Numbered from the stretch's first letter, positions 1 to 12,465 are shown. The stretch: DNA of 64,000 bases from Euglena gracilis (GCA_039621445.1 CP154956.1:10725443-10789442); one strand, 5' to 3'. Numbers and translations: made by a program. The notes: a model not told the origin generated them from the letters alone.

Positions 1-190
1 CAAAAATGGCCAAAAACGGGCATTTTTGGCCATTTTTGGGGGGTCCCAAAAAAAATTTTCGGCGCTTCGCGCCGGTCACTAGAAAATTTTTTTCCACTAG
101 CTAGCCCTGCTAGCAGACCCCCCCCGGGGGGGGTCTGCTAGAAAACCCACTAGCCAAATTTGGACTAGCTGCAGTCCAGCCCCCCCCCCC
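1..190. repeat. Palindrome-rich element at the left edge
   Basis: Contains the hairpin TCGGCGCTTCGCGCC, a perfect inverted CTAGCAGACCCCCCCCC / GGGGGGGGGTCTGCTAG at 107-140 and a CTGCAGT...ACTGCA inverted pair (169-209) around a C/G run. It resembles the other C/G-run elements, but its ends cannot be set because the window begins inside it. Confidence 0.6.
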
Positions 191-252
191 CCCGGGGGGG
201 GGTACTGCAATCCCTTAAGCAAATGCCTGGCCGCCACCGCCGCCGTAGCGAC

Positions 253-325
253 CTGGGCCTCCCCGAGGGCTGGCGGGGTGCCCCGGCGGGTGGTGGTGGG
301 GCGGGCGAGAGAACGAGTGAGTGGT
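253..325 (-). CDS. Unidentified gene, exon-like segment 5 at the window edge
   Basis: Acceptor GCTCTCCAG and possible donor CCCAG|GTCGCT. The phase-compatible frame reads PLTRSLARPTTTRRGTPPAL then GEAQ. It may extend to about 195 (VATAAVAARHLLKG). A different frame gives a Gly-rich end RYGGGGGQAFA and a stop. The gene, if real, continues beyond the left edge. Confidence 0.25.
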
Positions 326-1212
326 CTGGAGAGCACTTGATTGGACCCAATGGTATGCCCAAAAAGGGCGAGGACTCACAACGTGTGTGTGTGTGTGTGA
401 AGGGCGTGGCCAATGCACACAGGCTCGTGCGCACGGACCCAAATGCACGCAAGCACGCTTGCGCAAATCGTCGCACATCATCCACAAGCGCAGGATGCGA
501 TGGGTACACGAACAAAAAAATAAACGTTATCTGCTGCTTTAGGCCATACTCTTTCCCATTGAGATGAATCTCCCAACACTTTGGACAACAAAAAAACAGC
601 CCACCCAAACAGAGCCAAAACCATCTTCCCATAAGCTACTAGCGCGCGTTCAAGGCACAATTCTGCCCTTGACACAACGGGGATGGATTTGTGAGTGCAG
701 AAATACCCACTCCTGCCCCCGGCTCGTTGGTCAGGGCCAGATTGGCTCCAACAGACGGGGGGGGGGGGCGTGGTCACTTTGGGGGGGGGTTGACTCCAAC
801 GGCTCACGGGACCCAGAAACCTGCTCAAAAGAGGGGTTGGGTCGGGGGTAGGGTTTTTGGGGTGCCTGCCCACAGCAGGCCCCCCCTACCCCTGCGCCGA
901 AGGTGCCTGGGGCCCGGAAAAGGCCATTTTCAATGAAAATTTTCTGGCCCCCCCGGACCCCTCCCCCCGGGGGGGGTGTGCCTGCTGGGGGCATGCACCC
1001 TATAGCACCCACCCACCCCTCCCCCCCCCCCCGTCGGCCCGAACCCTAACCATAACCCCAACAACCCCGGGGGAGGAGGGGCAATGTGGGGGGGGGGGAC
1101 AGCCAAGGGCCAATGAGCGGGTGGGGGGGGGGGTAGGAATATGCATGCATTGCACCCAGCGGCGTCAAGCCGAGGTTCTGAGGGGGGGGGGCTGCCAAAC
1201 CAGCAGAGGCAC
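326..1212. other. Gene-poor stretch, presumed intron of the third gene
   Basis: Holds a CACACTC-type short GT run at 380-400, C/G homopolymers and a GGTGCCTGCCC-type element (about 850-980). Nothing protein-like or RNA-like was recognised. Confidence 0.5.
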
Positions 1213-1332
1213 CGGCTGCGACTTGGAGAGGCTGAGGGAGAGGAAGAAGTTGCGCATGGAGCGGCGGTCCCGCGTCTCGGTAGGGGTGAAGGCGCCGGTG
1301 GTGTCCTGCCGGTCGGCGCCACGGCCGCCGTC
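1213..1332 (-). CDS. Unidentified gene, exon-like segment 4
   Basis: Acceptor CCCACCAG and donor CCG|GTGCC, 120 nt open in two frames. One frame reads DTTGAFTPTETRDRRSMRNF then FLSLSLSKSQP and looks the more protein-like. The frame that follows segment 3 in phase reads TGRTPPAPSPLPRRGTAAPC and is Ser/Pro/Arg-rich. Which is used cannot be decided here. Confidence 0.4.
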
Positions 1333-1365
1333 CTGGTGGGGGGCCCGAACCGCCGCCCGCCTTTC

Positions 1366-1532
1366 GGGGGGGGGGCCTGCCTGGGCAGGCACCCCAAGGC
1401 ACTCCAAATCCGGCGCCGAAGCCAAAAATGGCCTGTTTTCAAAGGAATGTGCCTGGGTACAGGCCCAAATCCGACCCCCCCCCCGGGGGGGCCTGCCTGG
1501 GCAGGCACTCATAGGCACTCCGGACCCCCCCC
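1366..1532. repeat. TGCCTGGGCAGGCA palindrome family
   Basis: Two GCCTGCCTGGGCAGGCAC palindromes flank AATGGCCTGTTTTCAAAGGA. The same arrangement in reverse orientation is at 34,350-34,500, with shorter relatives at 31,095-31,145, 34,545-34,615, 24,735-24,905 and 61,380-61,520. Confidence 0.8.
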
Positions 1533-2349
1533 CGGGGAACATGACGCTGAAACCTAAAAATGACTCGAAACCTGCAACGCAAAACAGGGCAAATAAACAC
1601 AAAACACACATACACAACGTTGAAAACCTCAAATTTTTGACAAAGTCAAAAACAAACCCCCAAAAATGCAAAAAAGAAACACAAAACGAAACACATTTGC
1701 GTACCCCCCCCCCCGCTTCCAGTCAGCACCGGGCCTGATCTTATCGATGGCTGGAGTTGGAGGTAGCAATTGGCAAGTACGGGGAGCACAACAACTATCA
1801 AAAAGGCGGGGTTGGCGAATGTGCAAGAGTGAGACCAGACCCGACTTCGCGGTTGGCCAAGCCCTCCCCCCTCAAAAAAGCGGCGAAAGCATGCCGAACT
1901 TCATTAATTTCCACCAAAAAAAGGGGGAACGTCGGGGAGGCCGATTGGCAAATGCAGGCCAGGGGTCACCTCCTGGGGAGGGAAAGTTACGGGGGGGGGG
2001 GGGAACCAAGTTGGCAGGCTTCCGACAGAATGTGGAGAGGCCATTACCAATTCCGTGTCAGACTGGCTGGGCAGACAGTCTTCGGCAACCAGGTTTGGCA
2101 CCACAGCCCGGAGGGGGCTGGGGCGGGGTGGGGATGGCGGCCCTGTGCAAAGGTGCTGGGGCTGGAGGGGGCCCACATCGGGGTGGAGGCGGATGAGGAG
2201 CCAGCGCGGTCGGATTGCTTTGTGGGGGGAGGGAGGGGCGGGGACACTCGAGACTGGGTTGAGGCTGGTACACCCGTTCAGAATCTCGCTGAAAAATTTG
2301 GCATGAAATTCACACATGCAAGATCATCAAAAGTAATCATGAAAATGAA

Positions 2350-2522
2350 CGAAAAATAATGCGTGTACACACATATAAACATATACACATATGTACGCAT
2401 GTACATATACATACGTACACATGTATATACATGAATATGTATATGTGTGTACGTATGTATGTACGTACGTATGAAGTGATGGATGGATGGATGGATGGAT
2501 GGATGGATGGATGGATGGATGG

Positions 2523-2553
<31 letters not shown>

Positions 2554-2582
2554 CATGGATGGATGGATGAATGGATGGAAGC
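2350..2582. repeat. ACATATAC-rich tract and (GGAT)n microsatellite
   Basis: Mixed ACATAT/TACG steps (2,365-2,475) followed by about 24 GGAT units with a few substitutions (2,478-2,580). Intronic or intergenic low complexity. Confidence 0.95.
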
Positions 2583-2734
2583 ACACATTTCTCATATGGT
2601 CAAGAAAGCGGAAGGAAAACAGGTGTGCGTGCACTGTTTGTAACAAATCACAAACACCGCAGTCGGAAAACAGATACTAAAAAAATTACAAGCCAAAAAA
2701 AATAGACCCATCCTCGTAGTGCACTATCTCTTAC

Positions 2735-2887
2735 CATTCACTGCCTGGCCCCCGCGAATCGCGCCCGGAGGCAATGGCCCGGTGAAGGGCAGCAATCGGC
2801 GGGCCAGACTCCGGGGAGGAGGGACTGCTGACGCCGCCCGCCTTCCGGGAGGGTGTCCGCGTCTCCATCGGCTTCACGATGACGACG
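2735..2887 (-). CDS. Unidentified Ser/Pro-rich gene, exon-like segment 3
   Basis: Acceptor CCCCGCAG and a strong donor TG|GTAAGAG. Encodes VVIVKPMETRTPSRKAGGVS, SPSSPESGPPIAALHRAIAS then GRDSRGPGSE. It has the best splice signals of this gene and joins segment 2 in phase to give AAQESP-VVIVKP. No family recognised; likely a disordered, phosphorylatable region. Confidence 0.5.
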
Positions 2888-2981
2888 CTGCGGGGGGCAG
2901 CGTGGGGGGTGCCTGGGAGGCGGCGGACGTCCGCAGCGCCTAAATGACAGACCTTGGCAGGTGGGCTTGAAGCGTCCCGGG

Positions 2982-3195
2982 CAGGCTTCTTTTTAAGACC
3001 CCCGGGGAGGAGGGGGGTCCCCCCACCCACCCAGGGTGGCGCGGGACCCCCCCCCCGGGGGGGACCCCCCAAAATTGGGCCCGCTAAAGGCAATTTTCAA
3101 AAATTTTCGTCGCTTCGCGCCGAAAAGGTATACCCGGCGCCTCCGGCGCGGGACCCCCCCAGGGGGGGGGGTCAGGTGACTTAAAAAGAAGCCTG
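2982..3195. mobile_element. 214-bp hAT-like MITE, complete
   Basis: Perfect 16-bp terminal inverted repeats CAGGCTTCTTTTTAAG / CTTAAAAAGAAGCCTG. Perfect 8-bp target duplication GTCCCGGG at 2,974-2,981 and 3,196-3,203. The interior is C/G runs plus the hairpin core around CGTCGCTTCGCGCCG. It lies upstream (minus sense) of the exon-like segment at 2,887. Confidence 0.95.
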
Positions 3196-3203
3196 GTCCC
3201 GGG

Positions 3204-6103
3204 AACCGACATCAATCCAGAATTTTTATTCAGGACCCGGAGGGTCCGCCGCCCGCCATCCCGTGGGACAGGGCGGCCCAGACATTCATTTACTGTGGTT
3301 TACAAAGGGCGTGCACACCACAAATTTTTTTTTGGCGTCAGGAGATGAACCACAAAAAATTTTGGTGTCCTTGAAACATCGCCTATCCACCCAAAACTCG
3401 AAAAAATGTGTCTTGCAAATTTAAACCCCGTTCGATCCCCGGATCGGCCACCAGCCAAGGGTTTTTCCTTTGGCCAAAGGGCACCCAATTAGAAGCCCCC
3501 CCCTCGGGTTTTCCGCAGAGTGACCGAATAGTAGCCCGGGGGGCACCATTTTCCAATTGCCGTTTCATTATCATTTTGGTCATTTTCCGTAATTGTTTTC
3601 GGCCATATTCGGCAATTTTTGGCCACTTTTTTGGCCAATCTTTTAGCAATCACCAGATCTTCCTTCATGCATGCAGCCCTGCTGACCCCCCCCAAAACAT
3701 GAAACTTACCTGGCTTTGTATGTTTTAGGCAGGATTTCAAGACCATATCATATTCACTTGGGATCACTTCACTCCAGTGATCCCTGGGGGGGGGGGCACT
3801 TTTTTCCTGGGCCCAAACCCACCCACCCTCCCCAGGGGGAGTCAACCACCCACCCACCCAAAATACAGGCAAAATCGGCCGAAAACGCTGAAAATTTTCA
3901 ACGGCCCGGCCTTCGGCTGGACCAAAACCTGACCCGTGGTGCACCCCGGGGGGGGGGGTCCCGGGGCCCCAACCCATCCATCCACTCTCAAGAATCCACC
4001 CACCCCCTGGGGGGGGGGAGGGGTCACACAGGAGTTAACTGAATGTATGTTCAAGACCTTGGGGGGTTTGTGTGTTGGAAAACCTAACTTTCACGACCAA
4101 CGAAGATGAGCCCTGGAGCATCTGTGCACCCATCCTTACCCAAGTTTCTGCAAAACAACCGCTCGGCACCCTTTTGATGGGCTGAAAATGTTGAAAGAAT
4201 TGCAGGAATGTATTCCACAATGCTGGTTCTTCGGCACTTTTCCCCAATGACACCGACTCTCCACCCGCCCCTCTTGCCCAATGACCGGGGTTGCCCAACG
4301 GCCCTCCCGGGTGGGATGCGATCTTTTGGTACACAAAGTTGGTTCAGTAATTGTGGGAAGAATTGGGTGACTTAACTTCGCTTTTTTTTGCATTTGCATG
4401 TTATTGCATTTGCATTTGCATGCATTTGCATTTCAGAGAAGGTTTTTTTTATTGTTGGGATGACCACCATAAAATGGCTGAAAACACAAAGAAAAAAATA
4501 CAAAGAATGAAATCCAATGTCCAACGAAAAATTACACCAAATTGCCCAAAACTACTAATTTATAAAAATGTGCGAGATTGCGACAAGCAGCCAAAAGTTT
4601 GAGGTTTGGTCGGCACCCCCCCACCCGAGAGGTGGGGACGAGGCAAGGACAATCATCCCCGGTTTTTGGTCTCCGTTGGGGTCCGGTCGGATCCGGTAGG
4701 ATGCGGTGGGGTTCCGGTGGGTTGGCTTGGGGGGGGGGGGGGGGGAAAAAAACACATGCAACAAGGTGGTTTGACCAATAAACCCCCCTCACTTATAAAC
4801 CCCCCGGGGTTTATAGGATCAGGTTTGGTTGGTCAGCCGAAGGGAGGGGGGGGTTATAGGTGAGGGGGGGTTTATAGGATCCGGAATTGTTGGATTGCTG
4901 GTGAAAATCCGACCCCCCAAAATGACCCCGAAACCCCCCCAAATTGGCAATTTTCAGCAAACTTAGTCAAAAATGGCATTTTTGATGATGGTTGGTCTCA
5001 AGAAATTGCCAAAAAAGATCAGTTTTTGGGTGGTTTGGGGCCGGAAAAATCGTCCCCGGTGGTTTCAATTTTCCTTCCCCAGGGGGGGGTTTATAGGATC
5101 CGGTTTGGTTGGTCGGCCCGCGGGGGGGGTGTCAAAGTGGGGGGGGGGGTATGGTGGGGGGTGGGGTGTATTCTTTTTGCATCATGCAGTGGGTGCACAG
5201 CATAACCACACGCATGGCCCCTGGGGCCAGGGTCTTGGCTAACTTTTTTTTGTCCTACATGAGTCACCTTTTGGCTCTGTTTAATGGCCAATCCAGGTGC
5301 TCGGGATCTTTTGCCCTGTCGTCACGTGGTATCACCACATGATGTGATGTACTCACCCTGGGGTCGTCGGTTTCATCCACCCCAATGGCCACCGAATATT
5401 TGCCATGGCGAATCATATCCTGCAAATCCTTAGGTGGCGCATCTCGCGCTTAAGCTTTTGAATGGTCGATGTGCGAAATTGCGCACATCGACGTTCTTTC
5501 CTTGTTCAAACCATGGCTGCAATAAATCACTCCAATGAAAGTTGTGTGATGCCCTCTCCCGTTTCATCACCACACAGTTTGGCCGGACACATTCCGCTGA
5601 AAGTTCGGTGGGGACTCGCGACCCTTCCCTCCCCTTCAAACCACTTTCTCTTCACCCTGCATGGGCCTTCACAAAATCCCCAGGCACGCCTTCCTTTCTG
5701 CGTTCTTGGCGGGCGGCGTGATTGGACCCACCCTATGTGTATTCCTCTTTGCAGCATGAGACTTTGGGGCCATAAATACAGAATAAAATGTGTGCACGGA
5801 AAAAAATCTGCGGTGGGATCCGGTGAGGGTCTGGTGGGATCCGGTGGGATCCGGGGAGATCCGGGGAACCCAATAGTCAAATGGTCAAAAAATCCCCGGT
5901 GGGATCCGGTGGGATCCGGTGGGACGTGGTGGTTGTCCTTGCCTCGTGGGGGCGGGTGGGTCAACCCCCCAAACCACCACCGTCGAAGGAAAATTTTGAC
6001 CAAAAAAAAACGGTGCCCCCGGAAATATGGGATGGGGTGGTGGGTGGGGGAGTCGGACCCCCCCCCCACCCACCACGTCAGGTTACCCACCACATGGGGT
6101 TAC
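3204..6103. other. Gene-poor stretch between exon-like segments 3 and 2
   Basis: C/G runs, TTTGGCC-rich sequence at 3,590-3,650, a TGCATTTGCATT run at 4,385-4,435 and the GGATCC repeats. No coding segment with splice signals was found on either strand. Confidence 0.5.
4675..5935. repeat. GGTGGGATCCG / TTTATAGGATCCGG repeats
   Basis: GGGTTTATAGGATCCGGTTT-type units at 4,806, 4,870 and 5,088, and an 11-bp GGTGGGATCCG array at 5,814-5,855 and 5,897-5,925. No gene seen; microsatellite-grade sequence. Confidence 0.8.
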
Positions 6104-6258
6104 GGGGATTCCTGTGCAGCCGTGGCAGTCAGCGCGGGGCAGACGCCCGCCTGCGGCGGGGAGCCACTGCCCGTGGTACGTGGCTGGCCGTGGCGCTGGT
6201 CCACAAAGACCAGGCGGGGCGAGGCCGTCCCGGTCGGCATCGGGGGTGGGGGGAAAGG
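6104..6258 (-). CDS. Unidentified Ser/Pro-rich gene, exon-like segment 2
   Basis: Acceptor AATCCCAG, then frame with TASPRLVFVDQRHGQPRTTG, SGSPPQAGVCPALTATAAQE and SP, donor CC|GTAACC. If the donor is not used, the frame stops at TAA three bases later, so this could also be a C-terminus. Two leftover bases fit the segment at 2,887. Confidence 0.45.
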
Positions 6259-7019
6259 CTGGGATTCTGATTCCCCCCAAAAAAATCGAAAGAAACGTCG
6301 ATGCAAAAAATAAAAAAAACAAAAAAAAAAAAAACGTATAAAAAAAGTCCAGATTTGTTGCCCTTTTTGGGACAAAACTGTTTTTCAGACCCTCTGTTTT
6401 AAAACAGAGGGTCTGCCATTGAGCTATTCCTGCTCCCCTCTGGGAACAGTTCGGGGGGGCGGCATGGCAATCCCTATTCACAGACCCCATGGTGGGATCT
6501 ATTTTGGGTCATCTGAATGGGGGGGGTTGTATGTCAAGGAGTTGGTCGAAATCTGAACCCCAAATTGACCCAGAAATGCTTCCTAGAAATGCTCCCCAGG
6601 ACATGATGAAAATTTTGGCAACGTTTTTTTTTGCATCATTTGGCATTTTGGCATTTAGCATTTTGACAGCATGGAAATCTTTATGATGGTGGGACACAAA
6701 AAAATGGCACACAGTTTACAAAGACTATCTGATCCAAATTGGGTTATAAATCTCCTTTGGTTGGGGACACTTGATTGTGGGTCCAGCTGGAAAAAAAACA
6801 CCCCAGTGCAAAATGGTGAACTGTGAGAAACATTTCAAAAATGGTCAACAGTGGTGCTTTTATGGTGTTTTCCTGGTATTTTTTTCTCTCTGTAAAATTT
6901 ATCACCCAGCCGAATTCGGACACTTTTGCTGGGTTTTCGGTTCCAGCTCTGCTCTGACCACTAGCTGGCAGACAGCCTCCCTGACCCATTACTTTAAAGA
7001 AATCCCCAGCCCACGCACT

Positions 7020-7265
7020 GCGTTGCGCATCTGCATTGTTTTTTTGCATTGCTTTATTGCGTTACACATTGCGCATTTGCAGTGTGTTTTTGCAACTGTT
7101 TTTTGCAGTGCTTTTTTTTTGCAGTGCTTTCTTGCAGTTATTTTTGCAATTTTTTGCATTGTTTTTTTTTTTTGCAGTGTTGTTTGCAGGTTTTTTCCAG
7201 GTTTTTGACCTGCCTACGGGTCAGTTGTTCCCCCCCTCCCTGGCAGGTGGCATTCCTGAACAGCT
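7020..7265. repeat. TTTTTGCA-rich dispersed repeat, orientation 1
   Basis: Irregular TTGCA/TTTTTTGCAG units followed by GTTGTTCCCCCCCTCCCTGG and TGGCATTCCTGAA. The reverse complement of this arrangement occurs at 60,275-60,545. Confidence 0.8.
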
Positions 7266-7327
7266 TCGGAGGTGCGGGTGTAGGGCACTCTGTGTGTGTC
7301 CCAGTGCCCCCCCCCCAAAGGTGTGAC

Positions 7328-7457
7328 GGTGTGGGCGGCCTGCGTGGCTGGCGGGGGAGTGATGCGCGGAGCCGAAAAAGGATGCCTCTCGGCCGGGCAG
7401 TTTGATCGGCGAGGACCCCATTCGCGTTGGCGAGCGTTGGGACGGGAGAGGGGTCGG
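7328..7457 (-). CDS. Unidentified Ser/Pro-rich gene, exon-like segment 1
   Basis: AG at 7,459-7,458 and donor ACC|GTCACA. In the frame that links in phase to the next segment it encodes RPNARQREWGPRRSNCPAER then HPFSAPRITPPPATQAAHT. Low-complexity, disordered-looking. Other frames are open too, so frame choice rests only on phase with 6,258. Confidence 0.35.
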
Positions 7458-10400
7458 CTATGGAGACAATGTGTCAAAAAATTTCCTCGGGATCAATAAG
7501 AAGCTGGAGAAAGGGCCACCACAAGAAACATTTTCCTGCTTGCCATTATTCAACCAAACCTAAGGGATCTCCCAATCAGAAAAAGTCGTCTTAAACAGGA
7601 TATTCTCTGAATGGAAGTTACATGCGGTGTTACTGTGAAATCATGATAAAATATTGTGCACCAATTTTATCTGGAAAATAATTTTAAAAACTGAATAATT
7701 TTTTTCTGGAAAAGGTGATGAAACACAAAATGGCACATTCAAGCTTTAACAACCCCGGTTTACGGGTGTGGCTTTCCGGGCTGAGACGCCCATCAATTTG
7801 ATTTATTTTTCATGTTCGAAGCCCTGAAGGTGGGGGAGTATGTACAGGACGAGGGGTACTGCAGGACTCCGCCAACATCCAAGCCACACACCTGCCGGGG
7901 AGTCCGGCCGGACGCCCACCCGCTGCGGGGACTTCACGCGATGGTGCATGGCACGGGGTTAGGATATGACACACAGCATGGGGCCAGGGGGGCCGGGCGG
8001 GAAGGCGAGGTGGAGCCCGACACTGCAGAAAAGGCAGGGGATAGGCATTGCATAGGACAGGCACAACACATAAATGCACAACGCGTAATGCTGCAGACAG
8101 GTCTGCGAACTCCTGCTTGCCCCCCCCCGGTCTACCAACCAGAAAACATGGGGAAGAGCTGGGGGTGTGGGGGGGCTAAGGCAAAGGGGCAACCTGAGTG
8201 GGAAACGTCTGGCTGGGCACAGCGTGCAAAAAAAATCTGTTCATTCTGGTGGTCCTCTTTTCTATTGAACGGCACCAGGATGCAAAAAATAAGCAAATCT
8301 CACCAATCCAAGCTTCTTCTGTGATGTCATGATTTTTCAAGAAAACACAGAAGAAAGTCCCCCAAAAGTCCATTTTTTCCCCTTCCGGTGCAAAGCGCCA
8401 GAATTCGGGCAATCTTAACAAATTTTGCCCAAAAAGTGCCAAAATGACATTCTTTTGACACAGGGGTAAGAATACGGGAGAGGCAATACCGACCCCCCTG
8501 TTAGGTCAGCAAGCACAGAGGTGGGTGACAGGTCCCCACAGTGACAGGTCAGCGAGTATGGAGCGTCCATTCCCGAAGTTCCCAAAACGGACTGTTCCCG
8601 CTGTTGTGTATGTCCGTTTGCACATTTGCCCAAGTGATTCCTTTGTGCAGTGGCGCAAAGGGGCCAGCATAATTTTTTCTGAAGCCAAAGTGCATGGCGT
8701 CGAGCAGGGCTCGGTCTCACCCACCCCAAACTGTTCCGGAAACATCCCGCGTTGATGAGGCAGCCGCTGGAAGGTTCACAAACATATTGGGTGAGTTGTG
8801 TGCTGTGTGGCCACGTGCTCTGGGGAACCCTTTGGACTTCCCTGCACTTTCAAATCTTTGCACTGCTCTCCTTGGGCTCCAGACCACACCTGGATTGCAT
8901 TTTGCAGGTCGGCTGCCACATATTGGGATTTTAAAGAAAGTGGCACCTTTGCGCAACTGTGCGAGCGAACAAGCCAACAATGTGTTACGTGCAAGATCGG
9001 CCACCAAAATGGGGGGACCACCCGCCAACCTTTTTTGACCTCTTGTCCAAACGACCACCCCCCGGGTCGGAGGACAGAGGTTACCGGTCGTCGGGGGGGA
9101 GTTATGGTCTAGACTCCTCCCCATGAACGCTGCTGTATTCCCCAAGTGGTTCCTTAGCGCAATTAAAAAAAATCATCAAATGGTTGATTTGAGAAATGCA
9201 CAAGTGTTCCAAATGAATTTTATTTTTTGAAACCTTATTAGTGGGGACTTCTGAGCCGCAGATCAGAGTGGAACATAGCGTCCAAAAAGGTGTTTGTTCC
9301 AGGTGTTTGTTCAGCAAAAAATCTGAGTTGGTCAAAAAAGCGTTTCAGGGTACTGCACCAGATGCCCCCTGAACGCATCACTTAACATTCTTTTGTGTCA
9401 AAATCCTAAAATGAGGTCCACTCAATTTTTTTCACCTCTAAAAAAATTTGTTCTGTGGGAAAACAACAGAATTTCCAAAAAAAATTGTTAGGTGACAAGT
9501 TAGAGAGTACAAAGGAAGGTGACAGGTCCCTATGAGGACAGGCCAGTGTGTACGGGGCTAGGCGACTGTTTCCAGGAGTTCCCCCGGGGGGGGGGGGTTG
9601 AACACAATTTCACAGCATTTATTTTCTACAACACGGGCTGGCATGGGAAGCTGCAGGTTGATTTAAAGACGGTTCCCCAAGGCGATTGCACAAATGGTTC
9701 GTTGCTTTTTCTGTCTCAGCTTGCGAGGGGTGACGGGGACAACTTGCCATACGCCCAACCAGCACCCAGTGGAAGTCCGCCGATATTTGTTATCCCTAAA
9801 TGACAAGAATTTTTAGCGTTCTCTAACGGCCCGTTTCAACCGGGAAAACACACTTCTTTTGCAGCAGACTGCGGAAAACTCCACAGAGCGCAGGCATTCA
9901 GAAAGCAAAACAAAGAATGGGCTGGTCACCCGCCTCCAGAACTTCACCTGGCGCTGCTGGCAGTTGCCACACAGGAATGCGACAGGACCAGAGAGTTTCG
10001 TGCATTGCAGTTCCCGTGGGGTCAAGCCGAGGAAATCAAAACTCACGCTATGTTTCAGAGAGTCAACGACTTCAAAATTTGGCCTCTCCCCTGGGGTTAA
10101 CCGGAAAATGGTGAAGATCTGCACACAGACCTAAACTCCTCCAAATAAAACTCGTGCTGTTTTGTGCGAATGCGCAAAGAAAAAGTTTCAGTGCGTGATC
10201 GGTCGCCCAGGAAAATGGCCGCTGAAAAAGGTGAGAACAGGGGAGGTTTTCACGAGGTCGTGGGTCTAACAAACCGGGTGAGGTCTAACAAATTTGCGCA
10301 TAGGTGTACACACATCCACATGAATATATATTAGACCCCCCCCCCGGGGGGTTGACTGGGTCGGCCGGAATTGGGGACCCCAACGACGGTTCTCAGGCAT

Positions 10401-12396
10401 GAGGGGGGAGGGGGGTTAGATGTGTATCGACATTTATCTGCATCCTTCTCCCGCAAACTGTGTCTGTGATGACTGACCTCCTGCCATTCCATAAGGGGTG
10501 ATCCTTTGACAAAGTTGCTGCTTCACTGCTAAAATGCCTCCGACAGGCTCAGGGGTGCATCATGGCACCTTCAATATGTCAGACAGAAAAAATACACTGC
10601 AAAAAAGTAAATTGCACACTTATTCCTTTGAACACTCCCCCATGCGGAAAATTCTTTTTAACCCCCTCCGGGAAAAATTCTGCATTATGCAACAACAACA
10701 ACATCAGCAGCAGCAGCAGCAGCATGCACAATTGAATAATGGCAAGGGTTGATCGCCCAGCTGCTACAGCTCGCGATGTCAAACAAATCCGAAGAATGAA
10801 ACAGAATTGTGTATTTCCTGGAAACCCTGATGCCAGAAATTGAAAAAAGACCTTTTCTGTGGAGGTTCTTGGAACCTTCAAGAGGTCGCCCCCCCCCCCC
10901 CCGAGCACTGGGGTCACACCCAGGCCTTGCCCAAACCTGGACGGCGCTCTTATATCGAACTCGGGCACCTGCCACCCTAAACCTCCCCCCAAATGGATCA
11001 GAGGTTGTCGTTGTTGTTGTTTTTAGGACCGGGGGGTACAGATCCCACCCGCCCCCCCCCCCAGGAGGTGGGTCGGTGGGGCCATACTTCTCTGGGAGGT
11101 TTGGAACATCCCCTGGGGGGGGCGGGGGGGGGCTGCTGCAGCCAAGCCCTGATTTCGGCCCACCCAGCTGCAGCACCCCCCCCTCGAGGGGGGGGGGGGC
11201 TCCTACTACCCTGCTAGCCAGCCCGTTTTTGCAGGGTCCAGACCAAAAAAAATGGCCCAAAAATGGTGTTTTTGTGCGTTTGGGGGTGTACTTTTGGCTG
11301 TTTGCCAGATGCTCATTTTTCTCGAAACTTCCGATTTTGGCCCAGCCCAGCCCAGGCCAATGTCCACCTGGGGTCCACCCCCCCCCCACGGGGGGGTGGG
11401 AGGGCTAGCCAGCCCAAACGTCCAGTCAGCCCAAATTCCCCCCGGGTGGGGGGGGGGGCTAGAGGGACCCACTTTTGGCAGGTCAATTTAAGGGCCTTTT
11501 CTTCAGCGCTTCGCACCGAAAATAGAGGAAAACCCCATCTCTGGCAGGGTACCCACTCAGCCCAACCCCACCTGGGGGGGGGGGGGCAGCCGGGACCCAC
11601 CCCCTGGGTCAGGAAACTTAAAAAAAAAAATCTCTGAAATGGCTGCAAAGGTGGTGCATGAAAAGATGGATAGCAGACCGCTGTGGGGGTGCGCATCGAT
11701 TTGCACCCTTCCTGCTTGATTTTTTAATGATTTTCTTTAGAAACACCATCAAAATGGCAGTGCGCTTTTTTCCGGACACCTCGCTTGTCACGCTGGGTCA
11801 GGCTTCCATTGCCCGCAACCGCAAATAGGCAGGGTATTGAATGAGGTGGGAAGGGGGGTAGTCGCAAAACGCTGGAAAACATTCTGGGGGTTAAAAAAAT
11901 ACCAAGAAACGCGTTTTGGCACTGTTTCAAAAATGCAGCCAAAAATACAAAAAAAATCCTGTTTCGAATGAAAAAAAGAAAAGAAAACCTTTAGGCTTCG
12001 GTGGGTTGGACCCCCTGGCCCAAAGGGGGAAGGGGGGGAGGGGGGTAGTCTGACCTCTCCCTGTGCAAATCAATACTCACAATAGCCTGCGAATAAGGTC
12101 TGCAGCCAGAGCCAGCACAACATCAGCAGGACAAGCGCAAACATTTGGGTGCTTGATGTCAAGTTACATGCTAAAGTTCCCACATAATTTTAAAAGAAAC
12201 AAGTTTGGAGAATGTCGCAGACAAGTCCCGAGGAAGGGGGTGGGGGGAGGGGGGGTATCAAGCCCCGTAGCAGTTCGCTGTTCGATTCCAACGGCAGCTG
12301 AAGTCTGGATTGTTGGCGGGGTGGATTCAGACACGGAGGGACACCAACGGCAGCAAAGGAGGTTTGCTGAAGGCCGTGGGTGCTGGCTGGCTGAAC
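7458..12396. other. Gene-poor 5-kb stretch
   Basis: Mostly unstructured sequence of moderate A+T with a short CAGCAG run (10,708-10,722) and C/G-run elements at 10,880-11,620 (CTGCTAGCC...GGCTAGCCAGCCC inverted words). One GC-rich block at 7,850-7,930 could hide a small minus exon (GVRPDSPAG before GTGTGTGG) but has no convincing acceptor. Confidence 0.45.
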
Positions 12397-12465
12397 CCCG
12401 CCCCCCCCGTCCGAGGGTCGTCGCGTCTCAGGGCGGGAGGCCCAAGACGACGCGTCCTTCGCCAT
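12397..12465 (-). CDS. Possible first exon (ATG) of the third minus-strand gene
   Basis: ATG directly after TTAGC, then MAKDASSWASRPETRRPSDG and Gly codons to a GT at 12,396. The context around ATG (G at +4, AG just upstream) is acceptable. It could instead be an internal segment. No homology recognised. Confidence 0.25.

Noticed and set aside
6380-6435. Possible tRNA gene because of the palindrome CTCTGTTTTAAAACAGAG and GCCATTGAGCTATTC
   Set aside because: No complete cloverleaf could be drawn, and the anticodon arm and T-loop consensus are missing. A tRNA-derived fragment cannot be excluded.
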